A stretch of 64,000 nucleotides of DNA from assembly GCF_004348735.1 (NCBI RefSeq), contig NZ_SMKT01000026.1, positions 1 to 64,000 on the forward strand, read 5' to 3'. The position numbers and the translations under genes are program-made. Origin of the DNA: Actinomadura sp. KC06. GTDB lineage: Bacteria > Actinomycetota > Actinomycetes > Streptosporangiales > Streptosporangiaceae. The notes under the pieces were generated by a model. The model saw only the letters and a list, made by a program, of their open reading frames with translations, was not told the origin of the DNA and did no database searches. This document shows positions 25,801 to 34,523 of the stretch, in pieces (the stretch's first letter is position 1; each line of letters opens with the position of its first letter).

Positions 25801-28422
25801 ATGGCTTTGTTCGGCAGGTCCCGCTCCCGCCCGGCGAAGGATGCCGCCGCGCGGGATCTCTTCGAGCGCCTGCGATGGCGCTACTTCCAGGTCACCCCGG
25901 GCGTGAGGTTCCTGGGCGGGCTGCTGCTCATCGCTCTGGTCGTGTCCGCCACGGTGGTGCTGGAAGGGCCTCTCCTTGCCGCCGCGGCGTTCTCGGTGAT
26001 CCTGCTCATCGTCGTCCATCTGACGCTGCGTTCGCCCACGGGCATGGCGGTCGTCGCGGTGGTCGTGGCCTGGCTCGCGTTGTCGGTGCCCCTGGGAAGC
26101 CTCTACCCGGACGAAGGGCACCCGTCGTACCTGAGCCCCGCACTGCTCCTGGCCTTGCTCGCACTCCCGGTGGCGTTCGTCGCGTTCAGGCTGCGCGGTT
26201 ACACGCCGTGGCGTTCCGCGCTCCTCACGCTGAGCGCAGCGGGCGTGGTGACCGCAGCCCTTGCGCATCCACTCCCGGAGGCGAGTGTGGCGCCCGGCTG
26301 GGTCACGGCCCTGGCTTTCCTCGCCTATCGCTGGGACCAGGCGCGGCGCACTGTGCCCGCCGAGGCGTACGAGACGGGCTGGGTCCAGGAACAGGCAGGC
26401 CCGAAAGGGGACGGCAACGCCGGGCCGCGCAAGAACCCGTCCGGCAGCGACAGGCGTGAACGCCCAGACCGGATCGACAAACACGACAGGCCCGAACGGT
26501 TCGACAAGGGCGACAGACCGGGTCGGCCTGGCAGATCCGATAGGCGTGTCCCAGACGACGAAGAAGCGGGCGTCTCAGCGGCCGTGCACGCGGGCCATGA
26601 CCAGCGTGCCGCTGCGCAGGCGGCCGACACGGCAGTCGCCGCGGAGCGCGCGAACCCGACGGAGACCCGCAAGGAAAGGGCTCCGGAGATCTCTGTGGCA
26701 GAAGCGCTCGCCGAGTTGGAGAACATGATCGGGCTTGAGCCGGTCAAACGGCAGGTCCGCTCCATCGCCGCGTCCATCGAGGCCGCGCACATGCGCGCCG
26801 CCGCCGGGGTGCCGACGGAGAAGCCGATGCGGCACTTCGTGTTCGTCGGGCCGCCCGGGACGGGCAAGACCACCGTGGCGCGCGTCCTGGCCAAGATCTT
26901 CTATGCCTTCGGGCTGCTGCCTGAGCCGGCCCTGGTCGAGGCGCACCGGGCCGACCTCGTCGGTGAGTTCCTTGGTGCAACGGCCTTGAAGACCAACCGA
27001 CTCGTTGACTCCGCGCTGGGCGGGGTCCTGTTTATCGATGAGGCGTACAGCCTCGCCAACTCTGCCGAGGGCCAGCCGGACCGGTTCGGTGACGAAGCGG
27101 TACAGACGCTCCTCAAGCGCGCGGAGGACGACCGCGACAACCTGGTCATCATCCTTGCGGGATACGACGCGCAGATGGCCGAATTCCTCGACTCCAACCC
27201 AGGGCTGGCCTCACGGTTCGGCACGCGCGTGCATTTCCCGTCGTATCGCCCTGCCGAACTGCTCCAGATCGCCGACTACCACACCGGCCTCCGTGACGAC
27301 CGGCTCGATCCGGAGGCGCGGAGGCGGCTAGCCGCACGGTTCGAAGAAGTCGAACGACGCGGAATCGTCGACGAACTGGGCAACGGACGGTTCGTCCGGT
27401 CCTTGACCGAGGCGGCGGCGCGCGCGCGGGACGTGCGTGTGGTCGACGCCGTATCCGCGTCCGCGGGCCCGGCGAACCCCAGCGCCGACGACCTGGTCAC
27501 CCTGCGCGCCGAGGACGTCGAGGCCGCGTTCGCCGAGGTCACCGAGCGCTACCGCGGCTACGCCGAGACGCCGACGCTGGACGAGGCCCTCGGCTCGCTC
27601 GACGCGATGATCGGGCTGGAACCGGTGAAACGGCAGGTCCGCGAGATCGCCGCGCAGCTCCAGGTCGCCCGGATGCGCCAGGCGCAGGGCCTGGTCACCC
27701 GCCCGCCGACACGCCACTTCGTCTTCACCGGGCCGCCCGGCACCGGCAAGACGACCGTCGCGCGCGTGCTCGGCCGCATCTTCGCCGCGTCCGGGCTCCT
27801 CGCCCGTCCCGAAGTGGTCGAGGCGCAGCGGGCGGACCTCGTCGGCGAACATCTGGGCGCGACGGCGCTCAAGACGAACAAGGTGGTCGACTCCGCGCTC
27901 GGCGGTGTGCTGTTCGTCGACGAGGCGTACGCGCTGAGCAACCCTGGCTATACCGGTGGGGACGCGTTCGGAGCGGAGGCCGTGCAGACGCTGCTCAAGC
28001 GTGCCGAGGACGATCGCGACCGTCTCGTCATTGTCTTTGCGGGATACGAAGCCGAAATGGACCGCTTCCTGTCGTCCAACCCTGGGCTGGCCTCACGATT
28101 CGACGTCCGCGTCGACTTCCCCTCCTACGGGCCGGACGAACTGCTCCGCATCGCCCAGCTCATCGCCGAAGAAGGCGGTGACCAGTGGGAGGAACGCGCT
28201 CTCGACGACCTCGCCCTGGTATTCCAGCGTGCGTGCGGGTCGGGCCGTATAGACGAGCTGGGCAACGGCCGTTTCGCCCGCTCCATGTACGAGAAGGCGA
28301 GCGCACGCCGGGCGCTGCGGGCCGCACGTCTGGGTGACGCCGCGACCACAGCCGACCTCACGGTCCTCACCACTGAGGACGTCCGCGACGCATTCGCCGA
28401 ACTGACCCACCGCCTGACCTGA
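25801..28422 (+). CDS. Membrane-anchored tandem CbxX/CfxQ AAA+ ATPase
   Basis: An 873-aa protein with about five membrane helices in the first 180 residues, a charged linker (about 185-295) with repeats of RPDRIDKHDRPERFDKGDRP type, and two CbxX/CfxQ-type AAA+ modules. Walker A motifs GPPGTGK lie at 350-356 and 644-650, each followed by Walker B (GGVLFIDEAYSL and GGVLFVDEAYAL), DRDxLVIxxAGY and NPGLASRF segments. Related soluble ATPases are the Rubisco activase CbxX and the type VII secretion ATPase EccA. No ESX or Rubisco gene is adjacent. It probably remodels protein complexes at the membrane; the partner is unknown. Confidence 0.88.
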   Translation: MALFGRSRSRPAKDAAARDLFERLRWRYFQVTPGVRFLGGLLLIALVVSATVVLEGPLLAAAAFSVILLIVVHLTLRSPTGMAVVAVVVAWLALSVPLGSLYPDEGHPSYLSPALLLALLALPVAFVAFRLRGYTPWRSALLTLSAAGVVTAALAHPLPEASVAPGWVTALAFLAYRWDQARRTVPAEAYETGWVQEQAGPKGDGNAGPRKNPSGSDRRERPDRIDKHDRPERFDKGDRPGRPGRSDRRVPDDEEAGVSAAVHAGHDQRAAAQAADTAVAAERANPTETRKERAPEISVAEALAELENMIGLEPVKRQVRSIAASIEAAHMRAAAGVPTEKPMRHFVFVGPPGTGKTTVARVLAKIFYAFGLLPEPALVEAHRADLVGEFLGATALKTNRLVDSALGGVLFIDEAYSLANSAEGQPDRFGDEAVQTLLKRAEDDRDNLVIILAGYDAQMAEFLDSNPGLASRFGTRVHFPSYRPAELLQIADYHTGLRDDRLDPEARRRLAARFEEVERRGIVDELGNGRFVRSLTEAAARARDVRVVDAVSASAGPANPSADDLVTLRAEDVEAAFAEVTERYRGYAETPTLDEALGSLDAMIGLEPVKRQVREIAAQLQVARMRQAQGLVTRPPTRHFVFTGPPGTGKTTVARVLGRIFAASGLLARPEVVEAQRADLVGEHLGATALKTNKVVDSALGGVLFVDEAYALSNPGYTGGDAFGAEAVQTLLKRAEDDRDRLVIVFAGYEAEMDRFLSSNPGLASRFDVRVDFPSYGPDELLRIAQLIAEEGGDQWEERALDDLALVFQRACGSGRIDELGNGRFARSMYEKASARRALRAARLGDAATTADLTVLTTEDVRDAFAELTHRLT

Positions 28423-28477
28423 CCCGGAAGCGTGGGTGCCGTGCCACCCTGTCCCGGGCGTGCGCTGTAATCGGGGC

Positions 28478-29563
28478 ATGACCTCGGTGACGTGGGCGCA
28501 GGTGCTGGCCTGGCGGATGCGGCGGCAATTCATCGAATCCGCCGGTGACGCGTCGGCGGTGCAGATAGCGCGGCGGCTGGCGGGTGTGCAGGCGCAGGTC
28601 GCCTCAGCGGCGGAATTTGCCGTCGCGGTACGGCAGTCGGCTCCGGTGACTGGCGCGGTGCAGCGGGCACTCCTGGACGAACGGACTCTCGTCAAGACCT
28701 GGGCCATGCGCGGAACCCTGCATCTGCTGCCCGTGGACGAGGCCGGTGCCTTTCTCGTCCTGTGCGCCGCCGTACGTAACTGGGAGAAACCCGTCTGGCA
28801 GCGGAATTTCGGGGCCACGCCCGCCGATCTGGAGGCGATCGCCGCAGCCGCTACCGGCGCGCTGGCCGACGGCGCGATCCTTACGCGCGAAGAACTGACC
28901 GCGGCCGTCGTCGAGGAAACCGGCTCAGGACATCTGGCCGAAGTGCTCGGCTCCGGGTGGGGGACCCTGCTCAAGCCACTGGCCTGGTGGGGCGTCCTCT
29001 GTCACGGGCCGTCGCAGGGCACCCGCGTGACGTTCGCGTCGCCGGAGTGGTGGCTGCCGGGCTGGACGGGCCTGCCGTCCGTAGAGGAGGCCGCGCGTAC
29101 GGCCGTCCACGCGTACCTCGGTGCGCACGGGCCCGCGACCCCCGACATGTTCGACAACTGGCTGATGCGCAAGCTGAACCGCAAGAGGGACGTCAAGGCA
29201 TGGTTCGCCGCAGCTGAGGATGGGCTCTCCACCATCGACGTGGACGGCGTGCAGATGTACGTCTTGGACGAGCACCGGGACGAGCTCCTGAACACTGCCC
29301 CGAGCACGTCCGTCCGGTTGCTCGGGGCCTTCGACCAGTACGTTCTAGGCGCTGGGACGAGCGCGGTCTACCTCATACCGGCGGAGCGCCGTAAGGAAGT
29401 GAGCCGCACGGGAGGCTGGATATCTCCCGTCGTCCTGTACGAGGGACGTGTCGCGGGCGTCTGGGAGGCGAAGGACGGCGACGTGGCCGTCACCGCCTTC
29501 GAGGACATTCCCGCGGCCCCGCTCAACGACGAACTGGCCCGGCTGGAAGCGCTGCTGTCCTGA
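28478..29563 (+). CDS. AlkZ-like winged-helix DNA glycosylase
   Basis: A 361-aa HTH_42 (tandem winged-helix) protein. Residues 36-45 are GVQAQVASAA, with Gln38 and Gln40 in the QxQ motif that is catalytic in Streptomyces AlkZ (Gln37/Gln39), the glycosylase that unhooks azinomycin crosslinks. Later blocks TWAMRGTLHLLP, GAFDQYVLGAG and GRVAGVWE are typical of the family. It should remove alkylated bases or crosslinks; the lesion is not predictable. ATG at 28478 is used. It follows the AAA+ gene by 55 bp in the same direction. No antibiotic cluster is visible nearby, so a general repair role is likely. Confidence 0.85.
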   Translation: MTSVTWAQVLAWRMRRQFIESAGDASAVQIARRLAGVQAQVASAAEFAVAVRQSAPVTGAVQRALLDERTLVKTWAMRGTLHLLPVDEAGAFLVLCAAVRNWEKPVWQRNFGATPADLEAIAAAATGALADGAILTREELTAAVVEETGSGHLAEVLGSGWGTLLKPLAWWGVLCHGPSQGTRVTFASPEWWLPGWTGLPSVEEAARTAVHAYLGAHGPATPDMFDNWLMRKLNRKRDVKAWFAAAEDGLSTIDVDGVQMYVLDEHRDELLNTAPSTSVRLLGAFDQYVLGAGTSAVYLIPAERRKEVSRTGGWISPVVLYEGRVAGVWEAKDGDVAVTAFEDIPAAPLNDELARLEALLS

Positions 29564-29620
29564 AACTGCCGCGCGACCCGGATCGCAGCGGGCGCAGAGC
29601 GTTCATCTAGGGTGCCGACC

Positions 29621-30355
29621 ATGGACGACCGCGACGACACGGCCGATCGGCGCGACGAGACCGATGGGCGGGACGAGCCGGTCGTGTACCGGCAGACGCG
29701 GTACAAGGCACCGGACGGCGCGGCCGAGATTCTGCTGATCCGGCACGGCGCCTCTGAGCCCGCCCATCCGGACCGGCCCTTCCCGCTCGTGGACGGCCAA
29801 GGCGATCCCGAACTCGCCCAGGAGGGACACGCACAGGCGGAGCAGGTCGGTGAGCGGCTCGCCGAAGAGAACCTCGACGCGATCTATGTGACGCCCCTGC
29901 GACGCACGTCCCAGACCGCGGCCCCACTGGCCCGTCGCCTGGGACTGGAGCCTCGCGTCGAGCCCGGCCTGCGCGAGGTATATCTCGGCGAATGGGAAGG
30001 CGGCCTGTTCCGGAAGATGGTCGCCGAAGGCGATCCGGTCGCGCAGCGCATGTTCGCCCAGGAGCGCTGGGACGTCATACCCGGAGCGGAAACCAACGAG
30101 GCATTCGCGGGACGGGTCGACGCCAGCCTCACCCGGCTCGCAGCGGCGCACACAGGAGGCCGGATCGCCGTGTTCACCCACGGCGGTGTGATCGCGCAGG
30201 CGCTCGCGGCCGCGACCGGGGCCAGGCCGTTCGCATTCCTCACCCCCGACAACGGGTCCATCTCGTCGCTGGTGAGGCTCGGTGACCTGTCGTCCATCCG
30301 CGGGTTCAACGACGTCTCCCACCTGGACTGGTCCGTAGCCGCGCCGTTGACATAG
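29621..30355 (+). CDS. Histidine phosphatase family protein
   Basis: A 244-aa phosphoglycerate-mutase-like phosphatase. The phospho-accepting His42 lies in LIRHG, followed by an LTPEL-like segment (GDPELAQEGHAQAEQVGERL), YVTPLRRTSQTA, and the second catalytic His in FTHGG. The N-terminal ~30 residues are very acidic/basic (MDDRDDTADRRDETDGRDEP). ATG 29621 is preferred to GTG 29612. Substrate is unknown; co-directional with the AlkZ-like gene. Confidence 0.9.
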   Translation: MDDRDDTADRRDETDGRDEPVVYRQTRYKAPDGAAEILLIRHGASEPAHPDRPFPLVDGQGDPELAQEGHAQAEQVGERLAEENLDAIYVTPLRRTSQTAAPLARRLGLEPRVEPGLREVYLGEWEGGLFRKMVAEGDPVAQRMFAQERWDVIPGAETNEAFAGRVDASLTRLAAAHTGGRIAVFTHGGVIAQALAAATGARPFAFLTPDNGSISSLVRLGDLSSIRGFNDVSHLDWSVAAPLT

Positions 30356-30365
30356 ACGCCCGACG

Positions 30366-31214
30366 CTAGATGCGGAAGCGGAGACGCTGGCCCGGGCGCA
30401 ATTGCGCTGCGTCGGCCACGTCGGCTGAGGCGAGCACGGCGACCACCGGGTAACCGCCGGTCGTCGGATGGTCGGCCAGGAAGATGATGGGCATTCCGCT
30501 GGGCGGCACCTGCAGCGAACCGGTGACCATGCCTTCGCTGCCGAGTTCGCCTTCGCGGACGCGGACCAGCGGCGGGCCATCAAGCCGTACGCCCACGCGG
30601 TTGCTGTCCGGCGACACGACGTACGCGGTGGACGTGAGCGTGGCCATCGCGTCCTCGGCGAACCAGTCGTCACGTGGGCCGGGCAGGATGCGCAGCACTG
30701 GAGTCTCAGGCAGGGACGGCGCGGGCGCGACGTCCACGGCGATTTCGCAGAAGCCTCTAGCGGACCCCACCGAAAGGAGGTCACCAGGCGACAGCGGTGC
30801 AGGGCCGAGCCCCGACAGCAGGTCGGTCGAGCGGCTCCCCAGAACCTCGTCTACAACGACCCCACCGCGCACGGCGAGATAACTGCGCAGCCCGGACGAC
30901 GGCGTGCCGAACTCGACCAGCCCGCCGTCCGGGACATGGCACGGCGCGTTCGTCCCACACGCACGGCCGTTGACGCAGAGCGGCACTGGCGCTCCCGTGA
31001 CCGCGATCCAGGCGTTCCTGTGGAAGCGCACGACGGCCCCACCGAGCGTGAGCTCCACGGCCGCCTCGCCCTCCGGGTTGCCGACGAGCCGGTTGGCCAG
31101 CCGGAAGGCGCGCTCGTCCGCGGCTCCGGACCGCGGCACGCCCAGGTGCGCGCGGCCCGGCCGCCCGAGGTCCTGGACGGTCGCCAGCGGCCCGGGCCGC
31201 ACGATCTCGATCAA
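30366..31214 (-). CDS. pxpC: 5-oxoprolinase subunit C
   Basis: A 282-aa biotin-dependent-carboxylase-like (KipA/AHS2) subunit of ATP-dependent 5-oxoprolinase, which opens pyroglutamate to glutamate. The N-terminus MIEIVRPGPLATVQDLGRPG, then LGVPRSGAADERAFRLANRLVGN, and the C-terminal IIFLADHPTTGGYPVVA are diagnostic. The start is TTG 13 nt after the pxpB stop. It is last in a run of co-directional genes that includes pxpA and pxpB. Confidence 0.95.
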   Translation of the reverse strand: MIEIVRPGPLATVQDLGRPGRAHLGVPRSGAADERAFRLANRLVGNPEGEAAVELTLGGAVVRFHRNAWIAVTGAPVPLCVNGRACGTNAPCHVPDGGLVEFGTPSSGLRSYLAVRGGVVVDEVLGSRSTDLLSGLGPAPLSPGDLLSVGSARGFCEIAVDVAPAPSLPETPVLRILPGPRDDWFAEDAMATLTSTAYVVSPDSNRVGVRLDGPPLVRVREGELGSEGMVTGSLQVPPSGMPIIFLADHPTTGGYPVVAVLASADVADAAQLRPGQRLRFRI

Positions 31215-31227
31215 CGCACGACCTCGA

Positions 31228-31842
31228 TCACGATGGTTCCTCGGGCACGAAGCGGACGCGCGTCCCCGGCCTGAGCAGCGACGGAGGGTCGCGCGTCACG
31301 TCCCAGAGCCGCAGCCCGGAACGTCCGAGCAGGCGCCAGCCGCCCGGTGACCGGGACGGGTAGACGGCCGCGTACGGCCCCGCGATCGCCACCGAACCCG
31401 CCGGCACCGAGGTTCGCGGCGACTCCCGCCGCGCCACGTGCAGGGCAGGGTCGAGACCCGTCAGATAACCGAACCCGGGGGAGAACCCGAGATAGGCGAC
31501 CGTGTACGAGGCGGAGGCGTGCCGGTGGACGACGTCGTCGCGGGACAGTCCGGTGAGCGCGGCGACCTCGTCCAGGTCCTCCCCGTCGTAGACGACGGGG
31601 ATCTCCACCGGCTCCATGTCTCCCGCCGCATCCTCGGGTAGCCGAATTTGCGGAAGCCGTGTGGCGAGACGGTCCAGATCGGCCGACGGGTCGACTATCA
31701 CCAGGACGGTCTGCTCCCCAGGGACGACGTCCACGACCCCTGGCGGCGGATCGTTCCGCAAGGCGGCGTTCAGGCGGTGCGCGGTCACGAGGTCGCCGGT
31801 CTCTACGAGCAGCGCCGCGTCACCGGCGCGCAGCACTCTCAC
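31228..31842 (-). CDS. pxpB: 5-oxoprolinase subunit B
   Basis: A 204-aa KipI/AHS1-family subunit of 5-oxoprolinase. Conserved blocks are GDAALLVE, EIPVVYDGEDLDEVA, VAYLGFSPGFGYLTGLD, and SPGGWRLLGRSG. The GTG start overlaps the pxpA stop (GTGA), so translation is coupled. In Bacillus the homolog inhibits the sporulation kinase KinA, but the complete pxpABC set indicates the metabolic role. Confidence 0.95.
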   Translation of the reverse strand: MRVLRAGDAALLVETGDLVTAHRLNAALRNDPPPGVVDVVPGEQTVLVIVDPSADLDRLATRLPQIRLPEDAAGDMEPVEIPVVYDGEDLDEVAALTGLSRDDVVHRHASASYTVAYLGFSPGFGYLTGLDPALHVARRESPRTSVPAGSVAIAGPYAAVYPSRSPGGWRLLGRSGLRLWDVTRDPPSLLRPGTRVRFVPEEPS

Positions 31843-32591
31843 GCGAACGGCTCCAGTGCGACCCCCGCCTCGGAGAGCGCCGACCGTACCGACCGGGCCA
31901 GTTCCACGGCGCCCGGAGTGTCGCCGTGTACGCACATGGAACGGGCGTCCAGCGCGACGTCTCCGCCGTCCACGGAAACGACAGTGCCTTCTACAGCCAT
32001 CCTGACGGCGCGCTGGACGACGGCGTCCCGGTCATGCACGACGGCTCCCGGTTCACGGCGCGACACCAGCCGGCCAGACGGCGTGTAGGCCCGGTCAGCG
32101 AAACACTCGGCGACCACGATGAGCCCTTCGGCGACGTCGCGCACTGCGGAACCGGCCAGTGTCAGCAGTGGGAGCGAAGGATCGTACGCCCGTACCGCAT
32201 CGGCCACCGCGCGGGCCTGGACATCGTCGCGCGCCACCCGGTTGTACAGCGCGCCGTGCGGTTTCACATAGGCCACGCGTCCGCCTTCCGTGCGCGCTAT
32301 GCCGTCCAATGCCGCGATCTGGTACAGCACCTCGGCGGTCAGTTCCGGTGGGGCCACGTCCATCTCACGGCGTCCGAAACCGGCCAGATCCCGGTACGAC
32401 ACCTGCGCGCCTATCGTCACCCCGCGCTCGACGGCCGCCGCGCACACCCGACGCATGATGAGCGGATCGCCCGCGTGGAACCCGCACGCCACGTTCGCGC
32501 TCGTGATGACGTCGAGCAGGGCCAGGTCGTCGCCGAGCTCCCAGATGCCGAATCCCTCGCCTAGGTCGGCGTTGATGTCGATGACCGCCAT
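31839..32591 (-). CDS. pxpA: 5-oxoprolinase subunit A
   Basis: A 250-aa LamB/YcsF-family TIM-barrel-like subunit. The start MAVIDINADLGEGFG, the ITSANVACGFHAGDP block and YVKPHGALYN are diagnostic. With PxpB and PxpC it hydrolyses 5-oxoproline using ATP. It lies 29 nt after the 122-aa gene of the preceding TY-Chap/SseB group, suggesting a shared transcript. Confidence 0.95.
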   Translation of the reverse strand: MAVIDINADLGEGFGIWELGDDLALLDVITSANVACGFHAGDPLIMRRVCAAAVERGVTIGAQVSYRDLAGFGRREMDVAPPELTAEVLYQIAALDGIARTEGGRVAYVKPHGALYNRVARDDVQARAVADAVRAYDPSLPLLTLAGSAVRDVAEGLIVVAECFADRAYTPSGRLVSRREPGAVVHDRDAVVQRAVRMAVEGTVVSVDGGDVALDARSMCVHGDTPGAVELARSVRSALSEAGVALEPFA

Positions 32592-32620
32592 GCCCAAGAC
32601 CTACCACCGATCGTCGCGGT

Positions 32621-32989
32621 TCAGACGGCCTCCTCACGCACGTCCTCGACCTCGTGCCTGGACGCCCATGCCTGGTACACGCCACGGTCGAACAGCTCCA
32701 GCCCCAGCCGTTCCGCTACGGGTGCCTCACCGCCGCTGTACTCCACGCGTAGCCAGCCGTCGTGTTCGCCCAGAATCACGAACGGCACACCGTGCCAGGT
32801 GCAGTGCGTCGTGACATACCGCAGATGCTCCACGTCCGACAGCGACACCACCTGGACGTACCGATCCGGCGATATCCGCGTGAAACCGTCGGTGTGCTGC
32901 GCGGAGTAGAGCCGGACCAGGTCGCCGTCCGGATTCGCCTCGTACTCGGTGCCGCGCCAGGACGCGTAGAAGCCGTGCCGGACGCTCAT
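32621..32989 (-). CDS. Conserved 122-aa protein of the TY-Chap/SseB module
   Basis: A 122-aa protein of unknown function. It starts MSVRHGFYASWRGTEYEANPDGD and contains CTWHGVPFVILGEHDGWLRVEYSGGEAPVAERLGLE, predicted mostly beta with no membrane segment. Its ATG overlaps the stop of the preceding SseB-like gene (ATGA), so the two are translationally coupled. From memory, similar small proteins accompany SseB-like genes in other actinomycetes. A partner or immunity-type role is possible but unsupported by any catalytic motif. Confidence 0.75.
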   Translation of the reverse strand: MSVRHGFYASWRGTEYEANPDGDLVRLYSAQHTDGFTRISPDRYVQVVSLSDVEHLRYVTTHCTWHGVPFVILGEHDGWLRVEYSGGEAPVAERLGLELFDRGVYQAWASRHEVEDVREEAV

Positions 32990-34458
32990 CCCGGTCCTCC
33001 CGGGAGCTTCACGAGCCACCTGCGCAGATCGGCGTCGTAGGACGCCACCAGCGACTCCGTTCCGGCGGCGAGCCGGTACAGCCCGGCTCCGTGCGGCAGC
33101 CGCTGGCTCTCGATCTTGAACTCGGGGACGGCCGGGCCGCCGCCCGCCGCGCCGACCCGCCGGAACAGCGGCGGCTTCACCGCCGGCCAGCGGATCACGA
33201 AGACCTGCTCGTCGGCCGGGGTGAACGTCGAGCCCTGGTACACCAGCCCGAGCCCGCCGATCAGCGCCGCCGGGGTCGTCATCTCCGCGACGTCCTCGAC
33301 CCGGTGCACGTACCCGGCGACCAGGTCGTAGCCGCCGTCCAGATAGTGCTGGACGTGCTCGGGCCGCACCGCCTTCTGCATGATCACGAGCTGTGGCGCG
33401 CTTGTGAGCGTCTCTGAGCCCTCGGGAACCCCGGACGGGGCCCGAGGTTCGGACGGCGCCGGAGAGGAGCTCTCCGGCGGGCTGGGAGCCGTCGGAGCGG
33501 CGCCGGAGCCGCTCGCCACGGTCGCGGCGCGGACGGGTTCGGCGTGGACAGATTCGGCGTGGACGGGTTCGGGGCGGACGGGTTCGGGGCGGCGAGGCCC
33601 GGCGCCGGGCTCCAAGAGCGCGTTCGCGTCCAGGTAGGCCGCGCTCGGCAGGCCCGGGTTGATCGCGAGCTGCCATTCCGGATGCGGCCAGCCGCGCGCC
33701 AGCTCCCTCAGGGACGCCTCTCGGTGGCGCGCGGCCTGCCCTTGCAGAGAGAGGTTCATCGCCTCAAGAGAGGTGAACGCCAGCACGAACGTGCCGTCGC
33801 CGAAGCGGGCCGTAGCGAACTGGTGGTCGGCGGCTCCGGCGTCCCCTGGGGCGGGCAGGTACAGGACAGCGCGTGCCAGCAGGTCCAGGTACCCGTGCTG
33901 GTCGCCGCGTTCACGCGCGTCCGCTAGGGCGGCCTCCAGATCGGAGCCGGGCGGGTCGGCGGGATCGCTCTCGGCCTCGGGAACGGCCAGCGGGATGCCG
34001 AGCCCCGGCAACGCCAGCGGACCACCGTCCGGCCCCGACCGGCTCGCCTGATAGACGAGTTCGAGCGGCGATTCGACGTGGTAGGCGTCGCGGAACGCAC
34101 CGACCATCAGCCCGGCGAGGAGGGCGGACGTCTCCAGATGCTCCGCCGAGACCCGCTCGCCACGGTCACGGCGGTCGCGTCGGTCGCGGCGCTCGCGCAG
34201 GGTGAATTGCTGCCACCAGTTCTGGCGCTCTTCCTCGTCCGGCGGCTCCCAGCCGAGCGCCCTCAACCGCCGCTCCTGTCGCGGAGCCAGCGGACGGGGC
34301 AGGAACGCGCTCCCGACCGCCTCGGCGTCGAACAGCCCCTCGGACCTCATCGCCTGGACGTAGGGCAGCCCGCTCGGACCCTGCACGATGACGAACGACG
34401 TGACCGGCAGGCGTGAGAGCTCCAGCGTCAGCCGCTTGGCGAAGTCGTTCCAGTCCAC
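32986..34458 (-). CDS. TY-Chap/SseB-like multidomain protein A
   Basis: A 490-aa protein, start GTG (VDWNDFAKRL). Residues 1-~135 look like a TY-Chap (YbjN-type peptide-binding chaperone) domain; ~180-295 an SseB N-terminal-like domain (DLEAALADARERGDQHGYLDLL, FVLAFTSLEAM, AINPGLPSAAYLDANAL). A linker has EPVHA-type five-residue repeats encoded by 15-bp DNA repeats at 33536-33595. A third domain (~360-490) ends in PHGAGLYRLAAGTESLVASYDADL. It is a paralog of the next gene upstream: domain order and terminal motif match. The family is tied to secretion-chaperone folds and polymorphic-toxin settings, but no toxin is adjacent. Confidence 0.8.
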   Translation of the reverse strand: MDWNDFAKRLTLELSRLPVTSFVIVQGPSGLPYVQAMRSEGLFDAEAVGSAFLPRPLAPRQERRLRALGWEPPDEEERQNWWQQFTLRERRDRRDRRDRGERVSAEHLETSALLAGLMVGAFRDAYHVESPLELVYQASRSGPDGGPLALPGLGIPLAVPEAESDPADPPGSDLEAALADARERGDQHGYLDLLARAVLYLPAPGDAGAADHQFATARFGDGTFVLAFTSLEAMNLSLQGQAARHREASLRELARGWPHPEWQLAINPGLPSAAYLDANALLEPGAGPRRPEPVRPEPVHAESVHAEPVRAATVASGSGAAPTAPSPPESSSPAPSEPRAPSGVPEGSETLTSAPQLVIMQKAVRPEHVQHYLDGGYDLVAGYVHRVEDVAEMTTPAALIGGLGLVYQGSTFTPADEQVFVIRWPAVKPPLFRRVGAAGGGPAVPEFKIESQRLPHGAGLYRLAAGTESLVASYDADLRRWLVKLPGGPG

Positions 34459-34523
34459 AGGGGGTCCACTCTCACGTCCGTGGGGCGACGGAAATGTATT
34501 ACCCGACGGTAGCCGAATGCGAG

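Noticed and set aside
25801..28422. EccA of a type VII secretion system
   Set aside because: The protein has two modules and a membrane anchor, and no esx, eccB-E or mycP gene is adjacent.
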